A stretch of DNA of 64,000 nt from DASQFQ01 sp963722815 (GCA_963722815.1 CAVROM010000010.1:1-64000); one strand, 5' to 3'; shown: positions 43,920-53,342, counted from the stretch's first letter. Numbers and translations are program-made. The notes: generated from the letters alone by a model not told the origin.

Positions 43920-45262
43920 TTGCCCCCGCAGAACTTGTCGTTGAGCGCGGCCGCCTGGCCGGCGCGCTGGCCGTAGCGGTCGGGGATACGCGCGAGCGCT
44001 GGACGCGCCTGCGCCAGCGTCCCCGCGTCGGCGTAGCGGTGCTCGATCGCCTGCGCGTGGCGGATGAACTCCGCGGCCGAGTGGTGCGGATCCAGGCGCT
44101 GCGCCGCCGTCCCCCAGCCCGCGCCCGAGATCTGCTGGAACGGCCCGAGCGAGGTCCCGTCGTTGGTCGGCGGGATCTTCACGCCCGACTCGACGATCGC
44201 CGTCTCCCATGCCGCGAGGCGGACCTTCGGGGAGACGTTGAAGCGGTCGAGCTCCTCGCAGATCGGGATCGCGATCTTCGGGTCCGGCGGGCCGAACGGA
44301 ATGCCGCCGGGGCCGCCGACGAAGAGGCCCGCGAGCCCGGCCGGCGCCGGCGCGTCCCAGTCGACGAGCTTGACCTGCAGGAACGAGTCGGTCAGCGAGC
44401 CGGCCGCGCCGAGCCCGCCGCCGAAGCCGGTCGGCGACGCGCTGCCCTGGAAGTCGATGTGCATGTGGTCGAAGTGGTTCTCGACCTGCCACAGCGTGTG
44501 GAAGCCGAGCTTGATCAGGTGCGGGCGCACCTCGTTGATCACCGACGCCTCGATCCCCGCCGGGTAGTTGAGGTCGATCGCGCCGGAGCCGCCGCACGCG
44601 TAGTGGAACGAGCGTGGTCTTGCGCTCGCCGCCGGGCGGCATCGGCGCGCCGCCCATGTACGTGTTCTCGTACGGCGGGATCGCGCCGTGCTGCTTGAAG
44701 AAGTCGGCGAGCACCTTCATGTCCGGCGCAGTCGAGCGGCTTGTGGAGGTCCTTGGCGAGGTCCTTCCACTCCTCGTCGGTGATGTGCGTGCTCCCGGTG
44801 CCGGGGGCCGAGCCGCCGCCGTCGAAGTCGACGCCGAGCGACTGGAACGTCGCCAGCTCGACCCGGCCGCGCGCCTTCGCCTTTCCCTCGTGCGTGTCCT
44901 TGGGCGAGTCGACCTTGTCGTTCGGTGTCGACCCAGGTGCGGACCTCGGCGCCGTCCATCTGGAAGTCGACGAGCCGCCCGTCGTTGCGCTTCGCGTAGT
45001 CGGCCGCCGCGGCGCGCACGACCGGCTCGCTGATCCGCATCAGGTCCGACGTCCCGGTGGTGGCGACCTGCGCGATCAGCTGGTCGCGGATCGAGCGGGC
45101 GCCCGCGAGCGCCGCGGCGTCGGAGGCGGTCTGCGCGTTCGAGCGCAGCACGGCCGCCTTGCCGATCCGGAAACTGAGCGCTCCAATAGCCAGAATGGCG
45201 AGCATCAGCATGATCAGCCCGGGGAGGATCTGTCCGTCCTGGCCTCCGGCGCGCCGTAGCAT
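43916..45262 (-). CDS. TadG-like anchor fused to M15-like and lysozyme-like domains, frameshifted
   Basis: Reconstructed at about 447 residues after removing three extra bases (near 44925, 44728 and 44616). N-terminus MLRRAGGQDGQILPGLIMLM with one span and SNAQTASDAAALAGAR is a TadG/TadE-type pilus-assembly domain. The middle segment has FHYACGGSGAIDLNYP and VENHFDHMHIDF, matching the metal-ligand pattern of M15-type LD/DD-peptidases. The C-terminus (AAWETAIVESG, SLGPFQQISGAGWGTAAQRL) resembles actinobacterial transglycosylase-like domains with a candidate catalytic Glu. It is probably a cell-wall-opening enzyme for pilus assembly; each catalytic role is inferred. Confidence 0.65.
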
Positions 45263-45271
45263 GGTTCCGGC

Positions 45272-45277
45272 AGGGTA
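45272..45277 (-). promoter_or_regulatory. Leaderless -10 of the TadG-like gene (TACCCT)
   Basis: On the minus strand TACCCT lies 9 nt before the ATG at 45262. Confidence 0.45.
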
Positions 45278-45377
45278 GACCTGGGTCGGGCGCGCGGCCT
45301 GGGTCTGGGGACTCAACATTCGTCCGGGACCCGGCCTCAACCTGCGGCTGGGACCTTCCAAACCGCTGGTCAGCGCG

Positions 45378-45383
45378 TATTTT
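45378..45383 (+). promoter_or_regulatory. Leaderless -10 of the tad operon (TATTTT)
   Basis: TATTTT is the most AT-rich hexamer of the locus, 8 nt before ATG 45392. A TTCCAA 16 nt upstream (45356-45361) is a possible weak -35. This is the likely main promoter of the tad operon. Confidence 0.5.
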
Positions 45384-45391
45384 CCATTGCG

Positions 45392-46105
45392 ATGAATCCA
45401 CGCCAACGCCGCGGCCTGCTGCTGCTCGTCCTCTCCGGGCTGGGCCTCCTCGCCGTCTTCGTCCTGATCGCCACATACGTCGCGGACGTCCGGACCGAGG
45501 TCGATCCCAAGATCACGCTGCTGTCGCTCAAGAAGCCGCTGAAGGCGAACGAGTCGGTCCCCGACGACGCGGTCGACGAGGTCACGATGCCGAAGCGCTG
45601 GGCCCCGAAGACCGCCCTGCGTAGCCGCGCCCAGCTCGTCGGGCTCGTCGCCGGCTCCGACCTGCCCGCCGACTCGCTGCTGCAGAAGGGGATGCTGATC
45701 GCCCCGCCCGAGCTCAGCCCGGGCCAGCGCGAGGTCGCGATCCTCGTCGACGCCGAGACCGGCGTGGCGGGCAAGATCGGGCCCGGCTCGGTGGTCGACA
45801 TCGTCGGCACCTTCCAGGGCGATCCCGACCGCGGCATCAAGCCCAAGTCGACCGTCGTCGTGCCGGCCGCGCGGATCATCGACGTCGGCCAGGCCCAGCT
45901 GAAGGGCGGGCGCGGCGTCCAGCAGGCCGAGGCCGACCCGAAGGAGGTCGTGCCGGTCACGTTCGCGCTCACGCCCAAGCAGCAGCTCCAGGTCACGGAG
46001 GCGGAGTCGTTCGCCGACGAGGTCCGGCTCGCGCTGCGGCGGCCCGGCGACCTCACGCCGCTCAAGAAGACCGAGCGCACCTACTCGCGGCCCGACGCGG
46101 GATGA
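45392..46105 (+). CDS. cpaB: Flp pilus assembly protein CpaB (SAF domain)
   Basis: 237 residues. One N-terminal membrane segment (about residues 8-30), then an SAF domain (about 45-105: LKANESVPDDAVDEV, GLVAGSDLPADSLLQ) and a CpaB/RcpC C-terminal region (REVAILVDAETGVAGKIGPG, SVVDIVGTF). CpaB stabilises the secretin channel in Gram-negatives; in actinobacteria it probably supports pilus passage through the wall. First gene of the tad operon; the stop overlaps the cpaE ATG (ATGA). Confidence 0.9.
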   Translation: MNPRQRRGLLLLVLSGLGLLAVFVLIATYVADVRTEVDPKITLLSLKKPLKANESVPDDAVDEVTMPKRWAPKTALRSRAQLVGLVAGSDLPADSLLQKGMLIAPPELSPGQREVAILVDAETGVAGKIGPGSVVDIVGTFQGDPDRGIKPKSTVVVPAARIIDVGQAQLKGGRGVQQAEADPKEVVPVTFALTPKQQLQVTEAESFADEVRLALRRPGDLTPLKKTERTYSRPDAG

Positions 46106-47726
46106 CCCAGCACCGGGTCCTCCTCGCGATCGCCGACGCCGAGCTCGCCCAGAGCGCGTCGGCGCTCGCCCAGGAGGGCGAGGGGCTGGAGGTGGTCGAC
46201 CGCGTCGCCGACGCCGAGGAGCTCTCGCGCGCGCTGCGGCGGCTCGAGGTCGACGTCGTCGTCCTCCACGACGCGCTCGGCGCCGTGCCGGTGCTCGAGG
46301 TCGCGCGCGACATCGCGACGAGCTTCCCGGAGGTCGGGCTCGTCCTGATCGCCGCCGACGACTCGACCGACCTCATGCGCGCCGCCATGCAGGCCGGCCT
46401 GCGCGACGTCGTCTCGCTCCCGCTCTCGCTCGAGCAGCTCGAGGGCAGCGTGCGCGCCGCCGTCGCAGTGGTCGCGGACGATGCGCGACCGCGTCGCCGG
46501 GGAGGAGTCGGCCGGCGCTGCGCTCGGCGGCCAGCTGATCGCCGTCGCCGGCTCGAAGGGCGGCGTCGGCACCACCACCGTCTGCCTCCAGCTCGCGCTC
46601 GCCGCCGTCCGCGCGGCGCCGGGCCGGCCGGTCTGCGTCGTCGACTTCGACCTCCAGAAGGGCGACTTCCGCTCCTTCCTCGACATGCCCTACCGGCGCT
46701 CGGTGGTCGACCTCGTCGAGGTCGCCGACGAGATCTCCGTCCGCCATCTGCAGGAGACGCTGTACACGCACAAGGAGGGCTTCCGCGTCCTGCTCGCGCC
46801 CGACGAGGGCGAGCGCGCGGAGGAGGTCAACGCGCTGGCCGCGCGGCCGATCCTGTCGGCCGTCAAGGCGCGCCACGCGCTGACGATCGTCGACCTCGGG
46901 GCGCAGGTGTCGGAGGCGAGCGCGATCGGCGCCGAGATCGCCAACCGCGTGCTCGTCGTCACCCAGCCCGACGTCGCCTCGCTGCGCGGCGTCAAGCGGC
47001 TGCTCGAGCTGTGGAAGCGCCTGCAGGTGCGCGAGGACGACGAGGACGTGCTCGTCGTGCTCAACCGCGCCTCGCGCAAGCTCGAGGTCCAGCCCGACCT
47101 CGCGCGCAAGGTGATCGCGGGCCGGCTCGCCAAGACGACGATCCCCGCCGAGTTCTCCGCCTTCGAGGCCGCCGTCAATACGGGTACACCGGCACGCATG
47201 GAGGACGCGAAGCTGCGCGCGAGCTTCGACCAGCTGCTCGACGAGGCCGACGCCCGCCCGGTGGCCGGCGACGAGCCCGACACGGACCCGTCGGAGCCGC
47301 GCGGCCTGCTGGCCCGGCTCGGCGGCGAGCGCGGCCAGAGCAGCGCCGAGATGATGGGCCTGCTGCCGGTGCTGATCGTGATCGTGCTCGCGCTCTGGCA
47401 GGTCGGGCTGCTCGGCTACACGTACCTGCTGGCGGGCCACGCGGCGCGCGAGGGCGCGCGCGAGCTGGCGGTCAACACGACCGACCTCCCGAAGGACCAT
47501 CCGTACCGCGACGCCGCCCAGCGCGACCTCCCGAAGGCGTGGCGCAAGGACGCGAAGATCGAGGTCGACAAGGACGACCCGGTGACCGTCAACGTCAAGC
47601 TCGTCGTCCCGGCCGTGCTGCCGGGGCTGAAGAGCCCGTTCAAGATCTCCGACCACGCCTCCACGTCGGTCGAGGACGACCCGCTCCCGCCCTCGCAGAC
47701 GAAGGACACCGGGGTCGAAGTCGTGA
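46102..47726 (+). CDS. cpaE: CpaE-type ATPase continuing into a TadE-like domain
   Basis: N-terminal pseudo-receiver (about residues 1-120; VLLAIADAELAQSASALAQ). After one extra base near 46480 comes a ParA/MinD-type ATPase with the deviant Walker A GSKGGVGTTTVCLQLALAA, VVDFDLQKGD and VVTQPDVASLRG. The same frame continues without stop through a Glu/Pro linker into a TadE-like pseudopilin-type segment (RGQSSAEMMGLLPVLIVIV) and a beta-rich tail. An extra G in GGGG near 47714 would make it end TKDTGSKS at TGA 47724-47726, overlapping the next GTG. CpaE localises tad machinery; the TadE part would be a minor pilin or assembly factor. Confidence 0.78.
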
Positions 47727-48071
47727 TCGCGCGCCTTCGCGACGAGTCGCGGCCAGGCGTCGGCCGAGCTGATGGGGATGATCTGGTGGCTGCGTGCTGG
47801 TCACCGTGATCGTGTGGCAGATCTGCCTCGTCGCGTGGACCTACACGCAGGTCTCCAACGCCGCGCGCACCGCCAGCCGCGTCGAGGGTCGCGGGGGCGA
47901 CGGCGAGAAGGCGGCCAAGAACGCGCTCTCCAAGCCGCTCCAGAAGACGATCCAGAAGATCGACGTCAACGGCGAGAAGGCCGTCGTGAAGGTGAAGATG
48001 CCGCTGCTCATCCCGGGGCTGCTGGACTCCGACCAGCTGCTCGCACCGGCAGGGCGGAGCTGCCGGCGTAG
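47723..48071 (+). CDS. TadE-like pilus protein, frameshifted in assembly
   Basis: Reconstructed from GTG 47723 (GTGA overlap) to TAG 48069-48071. N-terminal RGQASAELMGMIWWL with VLVTVIVWQICLVAWTYTQV is a TadE-type prepilin-like hydrophobic segment, followed by SNAARTASRVEGRGGDGEKA and a short beta-rich domain (VNGEKAVVKVKMPLLIPGLL). Frame breaks occur near 47740 and 47790 (extra bases) and about 48052 (missing base). It encodes about 115 residues. It is the second TadE copy of the operon after the one fused to CpaE. Confidence 0.7.
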
Positions 48072-48231
48072 TGGTCCTCCGGCAACCCCCCACGCACTCG
48101 GACGGCACCAGCCGGCGCCTGGCGTCGTCCTCGGTCGGGGCAAGGGCTCCGCCCTGGCACCCTCCCTGCGTCCTCGCCCGGCATCCGCCTGGGGGCCGCC
48201 CGAGCACGCGGGATCACCGGAGGAACCACTG
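48072..48231 (+). other. 160-nt gap before cpaF, no clear element
   Basis: The largest gap inside the tad operon. It is GC-rich, with no ORF and no TANNNT near the next start, and ends in a strong GGAGGAA ribosome-binding site at 48219-48225. It may hold an internal promoter or RNA structure; nothing convincing is visible. Confidence 0.4.
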
Positions 48232-49575
48232 ATGGGCCTGCGCGACCGCATCGCGGGCGACCCGAGCCTCGGCCGCTCCAACGGGGACGGCGACGGCGAC
48301 GGCGTCTCCTACTACCGCCGGCGGCTGCTCGAGGAGGTCAACCTCTCCGAGATCGCCGAGCTGTCGTCCGCCCAGCGCCGGGCGCGGCTCGAGCGCGTCG
48401 TCGGGCGCATGGTCTCGCGCGAGGGCCCGGTGCTCTCGACCGCCGAGCGCACGCGGCTGATCCGGCGCGTCATCGACGAGGCGATCGGGCTCGGCGTGCT
48501 CGAGCCGCTGCTCGCCGATCCGTCGGTGACGGAGATCATGGTCAACGGGCCCGACGAGGTCTACCTCGAGCGCAACGGCCGGCTCGAGAAGGCCGACATC
48601 ACCTTCACCGACGAGAGCCAGCTCTACCAGACGATCGACCGCATCGTGTCGCAGGTCAACCGGCGCGTCGACGAGTCGAGCCCGATGGTCGACGCCCGCC
48701 TGCCCACCGGCGAGCGCGTCAACGTGATCATCCCGCCGCTCGCCCTGCGCGGCCCGACGATGACGATCCGGCGCTTCCCGCGCCTGTTCACGCTCGACCA
48801 GCTCACCGAGATGAACTCGATCGACCCGCCGACCACGCAGCTGCTGCGCGCGGTGGTGGAGGGCAAGCTCAACGTCGTCATCTCCGGCGGCACCGGCGCC
48901 GGCAAGACGACGCTGCTGAACGCGATGTCGGCCGCGGTGCCGCCCGGCGAGCGGATCATCACCGTCGAGGACAACGCCGAGCTGCGGCTCCAGCAGCCGC
49001 ACGTGGTCACGCTCGAGGCGCGGCCGTCCAACGTCGAGGGCAAGGGCGCGGTCTCGATCCGCGACCTCGTCCGCAACTCGCTGCGCATGCGCCCCGACCG
49101 CATCATCGTCGGCGAGGTCCGCGGCGCGGAGACGCTCGACATGCTGCAGGCGCTCAACACCGGCCACGAGGGCTCGCTGGTCACCGTGCACGCCAACTCG
49201 CCCGACGACGCGATCCACCGCCTCGAGACGCTGGCGACGATGAGCGAGCTGCACATCCCGTTCGAGGCGCTGCGCGACCAGATCAACTCCGCGATCCACG
49301 TGATCGTGCAGATCGACCGCTTCGCCGACGGCAAGCGCCGCATCGCCGAGGTCGCGATCGTCGCCTCGACCCGCCGCGAGACGTTCCGCCTCGGGACGGT
49401 CGCGCGCTTCGAGGCCGACCCGATCGGCCCCGACCGCCGCGTCACCGGGCGCTTCCGCCACTTCCCGCTCCCGCCCGCGATCCACCGCCGGCTCGAGCTG
49501 ATGGGCCTGCAGATCCCGGTCGAGTTCGGCCCCGAGGCTGAGCTCGAGCAGACCCCCGTGCGGACGGCCGAATAG
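48232..49575 (+). CDS. cpaF: Tad pilus secretion ATPase CpaF/TadA
   Basis: Hexameric type II/IV secretion ATPase powering pilus assembly. 447 residues. An N-terminal helical region is followed by the conserved VTEIMVNGPDEVYLERNGRL, RRVDESSPMVDARLPTGERV, Walker A SGGTGAGKTTLLNAM (about residues 217-231), Asp box ITVEDNAELRL, Walker B IIVGEVRGAETLDMLQALNT and the His box GHEGSLVTVHANSP. A good SD (GGAGGAA) precedes ATG 48232. Closest to the CpaF/TadA branch rather than GspE/PilB. Confidence 0.96.
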   Translation: MGLRDRIAGDPSLGRSNGDGDGDGVSYYRRRLLEEVNLSEIAELSSAQRRARLERVVGRMVSREGPVLSTAERTRLIRRVIDEAIGLGVLEPLLADPSVTEIMVNGPDEVYLERNGRLEKADITFTDESQLYQTIDRIVSQVNRRVDESSPMVDARLPTGERVNVIIPPLALRGPTMTIRRFPRLFTLDQLTEMNSIDPPTTQLLRAVVEGKLNVVISGGTGAGKTTLLNAMSAAVPPGERIITVEDNAELRLQQPHVVTLEARPSNVEGKGAVSIRDLVRNSLRMRPDRIIVGEVRGAETLDMLQALNTGHEGSLVTVHANSPDDAIHRLETLATMSELHIPFEALRDQINSAIHVIVQIDRFADGKRRIAEVAIVASTRRETFRLGTVARFEADPIGPDRRVTGRFRHFPLPPAIHRRLELMGLQIPVEFGPEAELEQTPVRTAE

Positions 49576-50510
49576 ATGCAAAAAGACGCGCTTGGCGCTG
49601 GTCCTGCTGCTGGGCGTGATGGTGCTCGGGCTGATCGGGCTGGCGCTCTACATCAGCGGCTCCAACCGGCGGGCGGCGCTGGCGGCGCGCGGGCGCGACG
49701 ACGCCGGGCGCAGCGCCTACCGGGCCTCGGTCGAGCGCCTCGACCAGATGCTGCGCCGCACGCGCCAGGGCGCCGCGGCTGTCGCAGTGGCTGCGGGCGT
49801 CCGGCGGGCCGCTGTCGCCGGTCGACGCGGTCGCGATCGTGGTGGTGGGCGGGTTCGCCCTCGGCCTGCTGCTGCTCGCGCTGCTGCCGCCGTTCTTCGC
49901 GTTCGTGGTCGCCTACGCGATGGTCGTCGGCGGGCTGCGCTGGTACGTCGAGCGTGCGCGCAACAAGCGCCGCGACGCGTTCATGGACCAGCTGCCCGAC
50001 CTCGCGCGGATGCTCTCCAACGGCACGCAGGCCGGGCTCTCGATCCCGGGGGCGGTGCAGATGGCGGCGCGCGAGCTCGACGACCCTGCGGGGGCCGAGA
50101 TGGCTGCCGTGGTCCAGGAGATGCGGCTCGGCCAGCCGCTGGATCGCGCGCTCGAGCGCCTGCAGGAGCGCCTGCCGTCGCGCGAGGTGGCGGTGCTGAT
50201 GACCACGATCATCATCCAGCAGCGCGCCGGCGGCGACACCGTGCGGGCGCTGCAGGAGCTGGGCGGGACGCTCGAGGCGCGCAAGGACCTGATCCGCGAG
50301 ATCCGCACGCTGCTGTCCGGCTCGGTGTTCACCTCCTACGTCGTCGCGGGTATCGGCATCGCGGCGATCGTGCTCATGAACGTCTTCAGCCCCGGGGTGA
50401 TGCGCGAGATGACGTCCTCGCTCGCGGGCCTGCTCGCGCTCGGCGTGGCCGGGACGCTGTGGGCGGTCGCGTTCGTGCTGATCCGGGCGACGACGAAGGT
50501 GGACGTGTGA
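49576..50510 (+). CDS. tadB: Tad pilus inner-membrane protein TadB, frameshifted in assembly
   Basis: Type II secretion F-domain membrane protein forming the platform with TadC. ATG 49576 directly follows the cpaF TAG. The AAAAA run at 49580-49584 carries an extra base (corrected MQKTRLALVLLLGVMVLGLI), and another extra base near 49777 restores RLSQWLRASGGPLSPVDAVA. The rest reads to 50510, giving about 310 residues. The F domain lies at LPDLARMLSNGTQAGLSIPG and the paired LDRALERLQERLPSREV; about four membrane spans. Confidence 0.88.
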
Positions 50511-51412
50511 CGGTCACCCCGATCACGGCCGGCCTGCTCGCGGCAGTCTGCGTGACCGGCGGCCTGCTGTCGGTGCCGCTGCTGCTCGACCGCGGCCCGG
50601 TCGACCGGCTCGCGGCGCGCGCCGGCGTCGACACCTCCGGCGAGCGGCGTCCCTGGTGGCGGCGGCTGATCGATCGGCTCGCCACCCGCATCGGCCCGCG
50701 GCTGGCGCCCGGCATCCGCCTCTCGCGCCGCGACGCGATCGCGCGCCGGCTCGACCTCGCGGGCCGCCCGTGGGGCCTGAGCGTGCAGGGCTTCATCGGC
50801 ACCAAGGGCGCCCTGGCGCTGCTCGCCGCGGGCTTCTTCGGCTTCCTGGCGATCCTCGGCGGCTCGTGGCTGATCGCGCTGCTGGCGATCGTGGCCGGCT
50901 GGTTCGGGCCCGACATCCTGCTCTCGCGCGCCGGCCGCCTGCGCCAGGAGCGGATCGAGCGCGACCTGCCGGACTTCCTCGACATCCTCGCCGTCACCGT
51001 CCGCGCGGGGCTCGGCTACCGCAGCGCGCTCCAGCGCGTGGCGGAGTCGCTCGGCGGCCCGGCGGGCGAGGAGATCCTCACCGCGCTGCGGCAGATGGAC
51101 CTCGGCGCCACGCGCCGCGACGCCTTCCTCGCCCTGCGCGCGCGCAACGACTCCGACTCGCTGTCGACCTTCGTCGGCGCCCAGCTGCAGGCCGAGGAGC
51201 TCGGCGTGCCGCTGTCCGAGGCGCTCAACGACATCGCGCTCGACATGCGCCGCGCCGCCGCCCAGGACGCGCGCCGCCGCGCCGCGCGCGCCGCCCCGCG
51301 GATCTCGCTGATCGTCACCACGCTGATCGTCCCGGGCTCGATCATCCTCATCCTCGCCTCGATGATCCTCGGCACCGACATCCTCGACTCGGGGGTCCTC
51401 GGGGGTGGCTGA
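50507..51412 (+). CDS. tadC: Tad pilus inner-membrane protein TadC
   Basis: 301 residues, second F-domain platform protein. GTG 50507 overlaps the tadB stop (GTGTGA). About four to five membrane segments; the F domain reads LPDFLDILAVTVRAGLGYRS with ALQRVAESLGGPAGEEIL, and the conserved TFVGAQLQAEELGVPLSEAL block follows. Intact frame, unlike tadB. The stop lies inside the start of the histidine kinase gene (8-nt overlap). Confidence 0.92.
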   Translation: MTVTPITAGLLAAVCVTGGLLSVPLLLDRGPVDRLAARAGVDTSGERRPWWRRLIDRLATRIGPRLAPGIRLSRRDAIARRLDLAGRPWGLSVQGFIGTKGALALLAAGFFGFLAILGGSWLIALLAIVAGWFGPDILLSRAGRLRQERIERDLPDFLDILAVTVRAGLGYRSALQRVAESLGGPAGEEILTALRQMDLGATRRDAFLALRARNDSDSLSTFVGAQLQAEELGVPLSEALNDIALDMRRAAAQDARRRAARAAPRISLIVTTLIVPGSIILILASMILGTDILDSGVLGGG

Positions 51413-52649
51413 GCGGATCCGCGCGCGCGGCGAGGGGGGCGCGGGCGGCTGGCTGGAGTCGGCCTGCAAGGGGATCCTCACGTTCCGCGCCGGGATCCTG
51501 CTGATCACGGTCGTCGCGCTGTGGGGCCAGGACGGCGACCGGCTCGTTCCCGCGGCGGCGATCATCGTCGCGGCCATCACCACCGCGATCCCGCTGCGCT
51601 ACTGGGATCGCGTCGGGCCCACGCTGGTCCGCCACCCCGGCTACCTGGCGGCCGAGCTCGTCCTCTCCACGCTGATCCTGCTGCTGACGGGCGTGAACTC
51701 GCCGTTCTTCTACTACACGCTCGGGTCGGCGCTGCTGGGCGGGCTCGTGTACGGCTGGCCGGGCGCCGCGCTGTTCTCGGCGATGCTGATCGGCGTCTAC
51801 TTCTGGGTGGTCTCGGTACGCGACGACAGCGCCGCCTCGTTCGTGCTGCCGGCCTTCTATCCGCTGATCGCCGCCGCGGGGGCGGGTCTGCGCGGTCTGC
51901 TCGATCGCCAGGCCGAGACGGAGTCCGAGCTCGCCAGCCAGTCCGAGCGCGCACGGCTCGCCCGCGACATGCACGACTCGCTGGCCAAGACCGTGTCGGG
52001 CATGGGCTTCGCGGCGCTCGCGCTCGCGCGCCGGATCGAGCGCGACCCGGCGGGCGCCGCCGAGGAGGCGCGGCGGCTGGCCGAGGACGCCCGCCAGGCC
52101 ACCCGCGAGGCGCGCGAGATCATCATCGGGCTGCGCTCCGACGCCGGCGAGCAGCTGCCGCTCGCCGCGGCGCTGCAGGCCGAGGCGCGGCGCTGGAGCG
52201 CCGGGACCGGCGTCCAGGTCGCATTGGCGGTCGAGGAGGTCGGCGAGCTGCACCCGGTCGCCGAGCGCGAGCTCGAGTGGATCCTGCGCGAGGCGCTCGG
52301 CAACGTCGACCGCCACGCGCGGGCGAGCAAGGTCACGGTGCGGCTGCGACGGCTCGGCAGCCGCGCGGTGCTGACCGTCGCCGACGACGGCGCGGGCTTC
52401 GACGTGCCCGACGAGCTCGAGCAGCTCGCGCAGGGCCGGCACTTCGGGGTCACGGGCATGCGCGAGCGGGCGCTGCTGGCGGGCGGGGACCTGAGCGTCG
52501 AGTCGGCGCCGGGGGAGGGCTGCGTGCTCTCGGTGTGGATGCCGGTCGACGCGCCGGACGCCAAGCCGCAGGCCGCGGCCGCCGAGGCCGCTGCGCCGAC
52601 CGATACGCTCCCGCCGCCCCGCTCCGTCCCCGGTTACACCTGGCGATGA
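51405..52649 (+). CDS. NarL-family sensor histidine kinase
   Basis: 414 residues. Five or six N-terminal membrane segments (about residues 24-165), a short coiled coil, then a HisKA_3 dimerisation domain with the phospho-acceptor His190 in RLARDMHDSLAKTVSG, and a HATPase domain (ILREALGNVDRHARASKVTV, VADDGAGFDV, GRHFGVTGMRERALLAGG). GTG 51405 overlaps tadC by 8 nt, so it is part of the tad operon. The membrane sensing domain resembles those that sense membrane or cell-wall state; the signal is unknown. Confidence 0.9.
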   Translation: MAERIRARGEGGAGGWLESACKGILTFRAGILLITVVALWGQDGDRLVPAAAIIVAAITTAIPLRYWDRVGPTLVRHPGYLAAELVLSTLILLLTGVNSPFFYYTLGSALLGGLVYGWPGAALFSAMLIGVYFWVVSVRDDSAASFVLPAFYPLIAAAGAGLRGLLDRQAETESELASQSERARLARDMHDSLAKTVSGMGFAALALARRIERDPAGAAEEARRLAEDARQATREAREIIIGLRSDAGEQLPLAAALQAEARRWSAGTGVQVALAVEEVGELHPVAERELEWILREALGNVDRHARASKVTVRLRRLGSRAVLTVADDGAGFDVPDELEQLAQGRHFGVTGMRERALLAGGDLSVESAPGEGCVLSVWMPVDAPDAKPQAAAAEAAAPTDTLPPPRSVPGYTWR

Positions 52650-53287
52650 TCCGAATCCTCCTGGTCGACGACAACGCGATCGTGCGTCGCGGCATCGCGT
52701 CGTTGCTCGCGGAGGCCGACGGGCTCGAGGTGGTGGGGGAGGCCGGCGACGGCCGCGAGGCGATCGCCAAGGCCGAGGAGCTCAAGCCCGACGTCGTCTG
52801 CCTCGACGTCCGCATGCCGGTCATGGACGGCGTCGCCGCCGCCGGCCCGCTCGCCCAGCGCTCGAAGGTGCTGATGCTGAGCTACTCCGAGGACGAGCAC
52901 CTGGTCACGGGCGCGATCCGCAACGGCGCCGCCGGCTACCTCGTCCACGGGCGCTTCGAGCCCGAGGAGCTCGAGGGCCGCATCAAGGCGGTCGCCGCGG
53001 GCGAGATGGTCCTCTCCCCGGCGGTCACGCCCGCGGTGTTCGACGTCCTGCGCCGCGCCCCCGGGCCCTCCAACGACGAGGACGAGCTCGGGCTCGGCTC
53101 GCTCACCGCCCGCGAGCGCGAGGTGCTCAACCTGCTCGCCCGCGGCAACTCCAACCGTGAGATCGCGGAGGAGCTGGTGATCACCAACAAGACCGTCAAG
53201 AACCACCTCTCGCGCATCTACGAGAAGATCGGCGTGCACTCGCGCGCCGAGGCGATCGCGCTCTGGCTGGGCGTCCGCGACAGCTGA
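52646..53287 (+). CDS. NarL/LuxR-family response regulator
   Basis: 213 residues. Receiver domain with acidic pocket VDDN (residues 7-10), phospho-acceptor Asp54 in VCLDVRMPVMDG and the Lys/Thr-type switch region MLSYSEDEH; C-terminal LuxR HTH (about 150-207; LTAREREVLNLLARGNSNRE, NKTVKNHLSRIYEKIGVHSR). ATGA overlap with the kinase. It precedes the Flp pilin and may control it; hairpins immediately downstream are candidate binding or termination sites. Confidence 0.93.
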   Translation: MIRILLVDDNAIVRRGIASLLAEADGLEVVGEAGDGREAIAKAEELKPDVVCLDVRMPVMDGVAAAGPLAQRSKVLMLSYSEDEHLVTGAIRNGAAGYLVHGRFEPEELEGRIKAVAAGEMVLSPAVTPAVFDVLRRAPGPSNDEDELGLGSLTAREREVLNLLARGNSNREIAEELVITNKTVKNHLSRIYEKIGVHSRAEAIALWLGVRDS

Positions 53288-53296
53288 AAGTCCCAG

Positions 53297-53324
53297 GGGG
53301 GTCCCAAGCGGATTTGGGACCCCC
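53297..53324. terminator. Perfect hairpin after the response-regulator gene
   Basis: GGGGGTCCCAA and TTGGGACCCCC form an 11-bp perfect stem with a GCGGAT loop, 10 nt after the response-regulator stop. It is probably a terminator for the tad operon. Without a T run it could equally be an operator for the following flp gene, because the TCCCAA-N6-TTGGGA symmetry resembles a regulator site. Confidence 0.55.
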
Positions 53325-53342
53325 GGCCCCCCGGAAGTTGAG

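Noticed and set aside
48151..48170. Sigma-54-like GG-N10-GC element (TGGCACCCTCCCTGC) before cpaF
   Set aside because: The pattern is frequent in GC-rich DNA, the distance to cpaF is arbitrary and actinobacteria of this type normally lack sigma-54.
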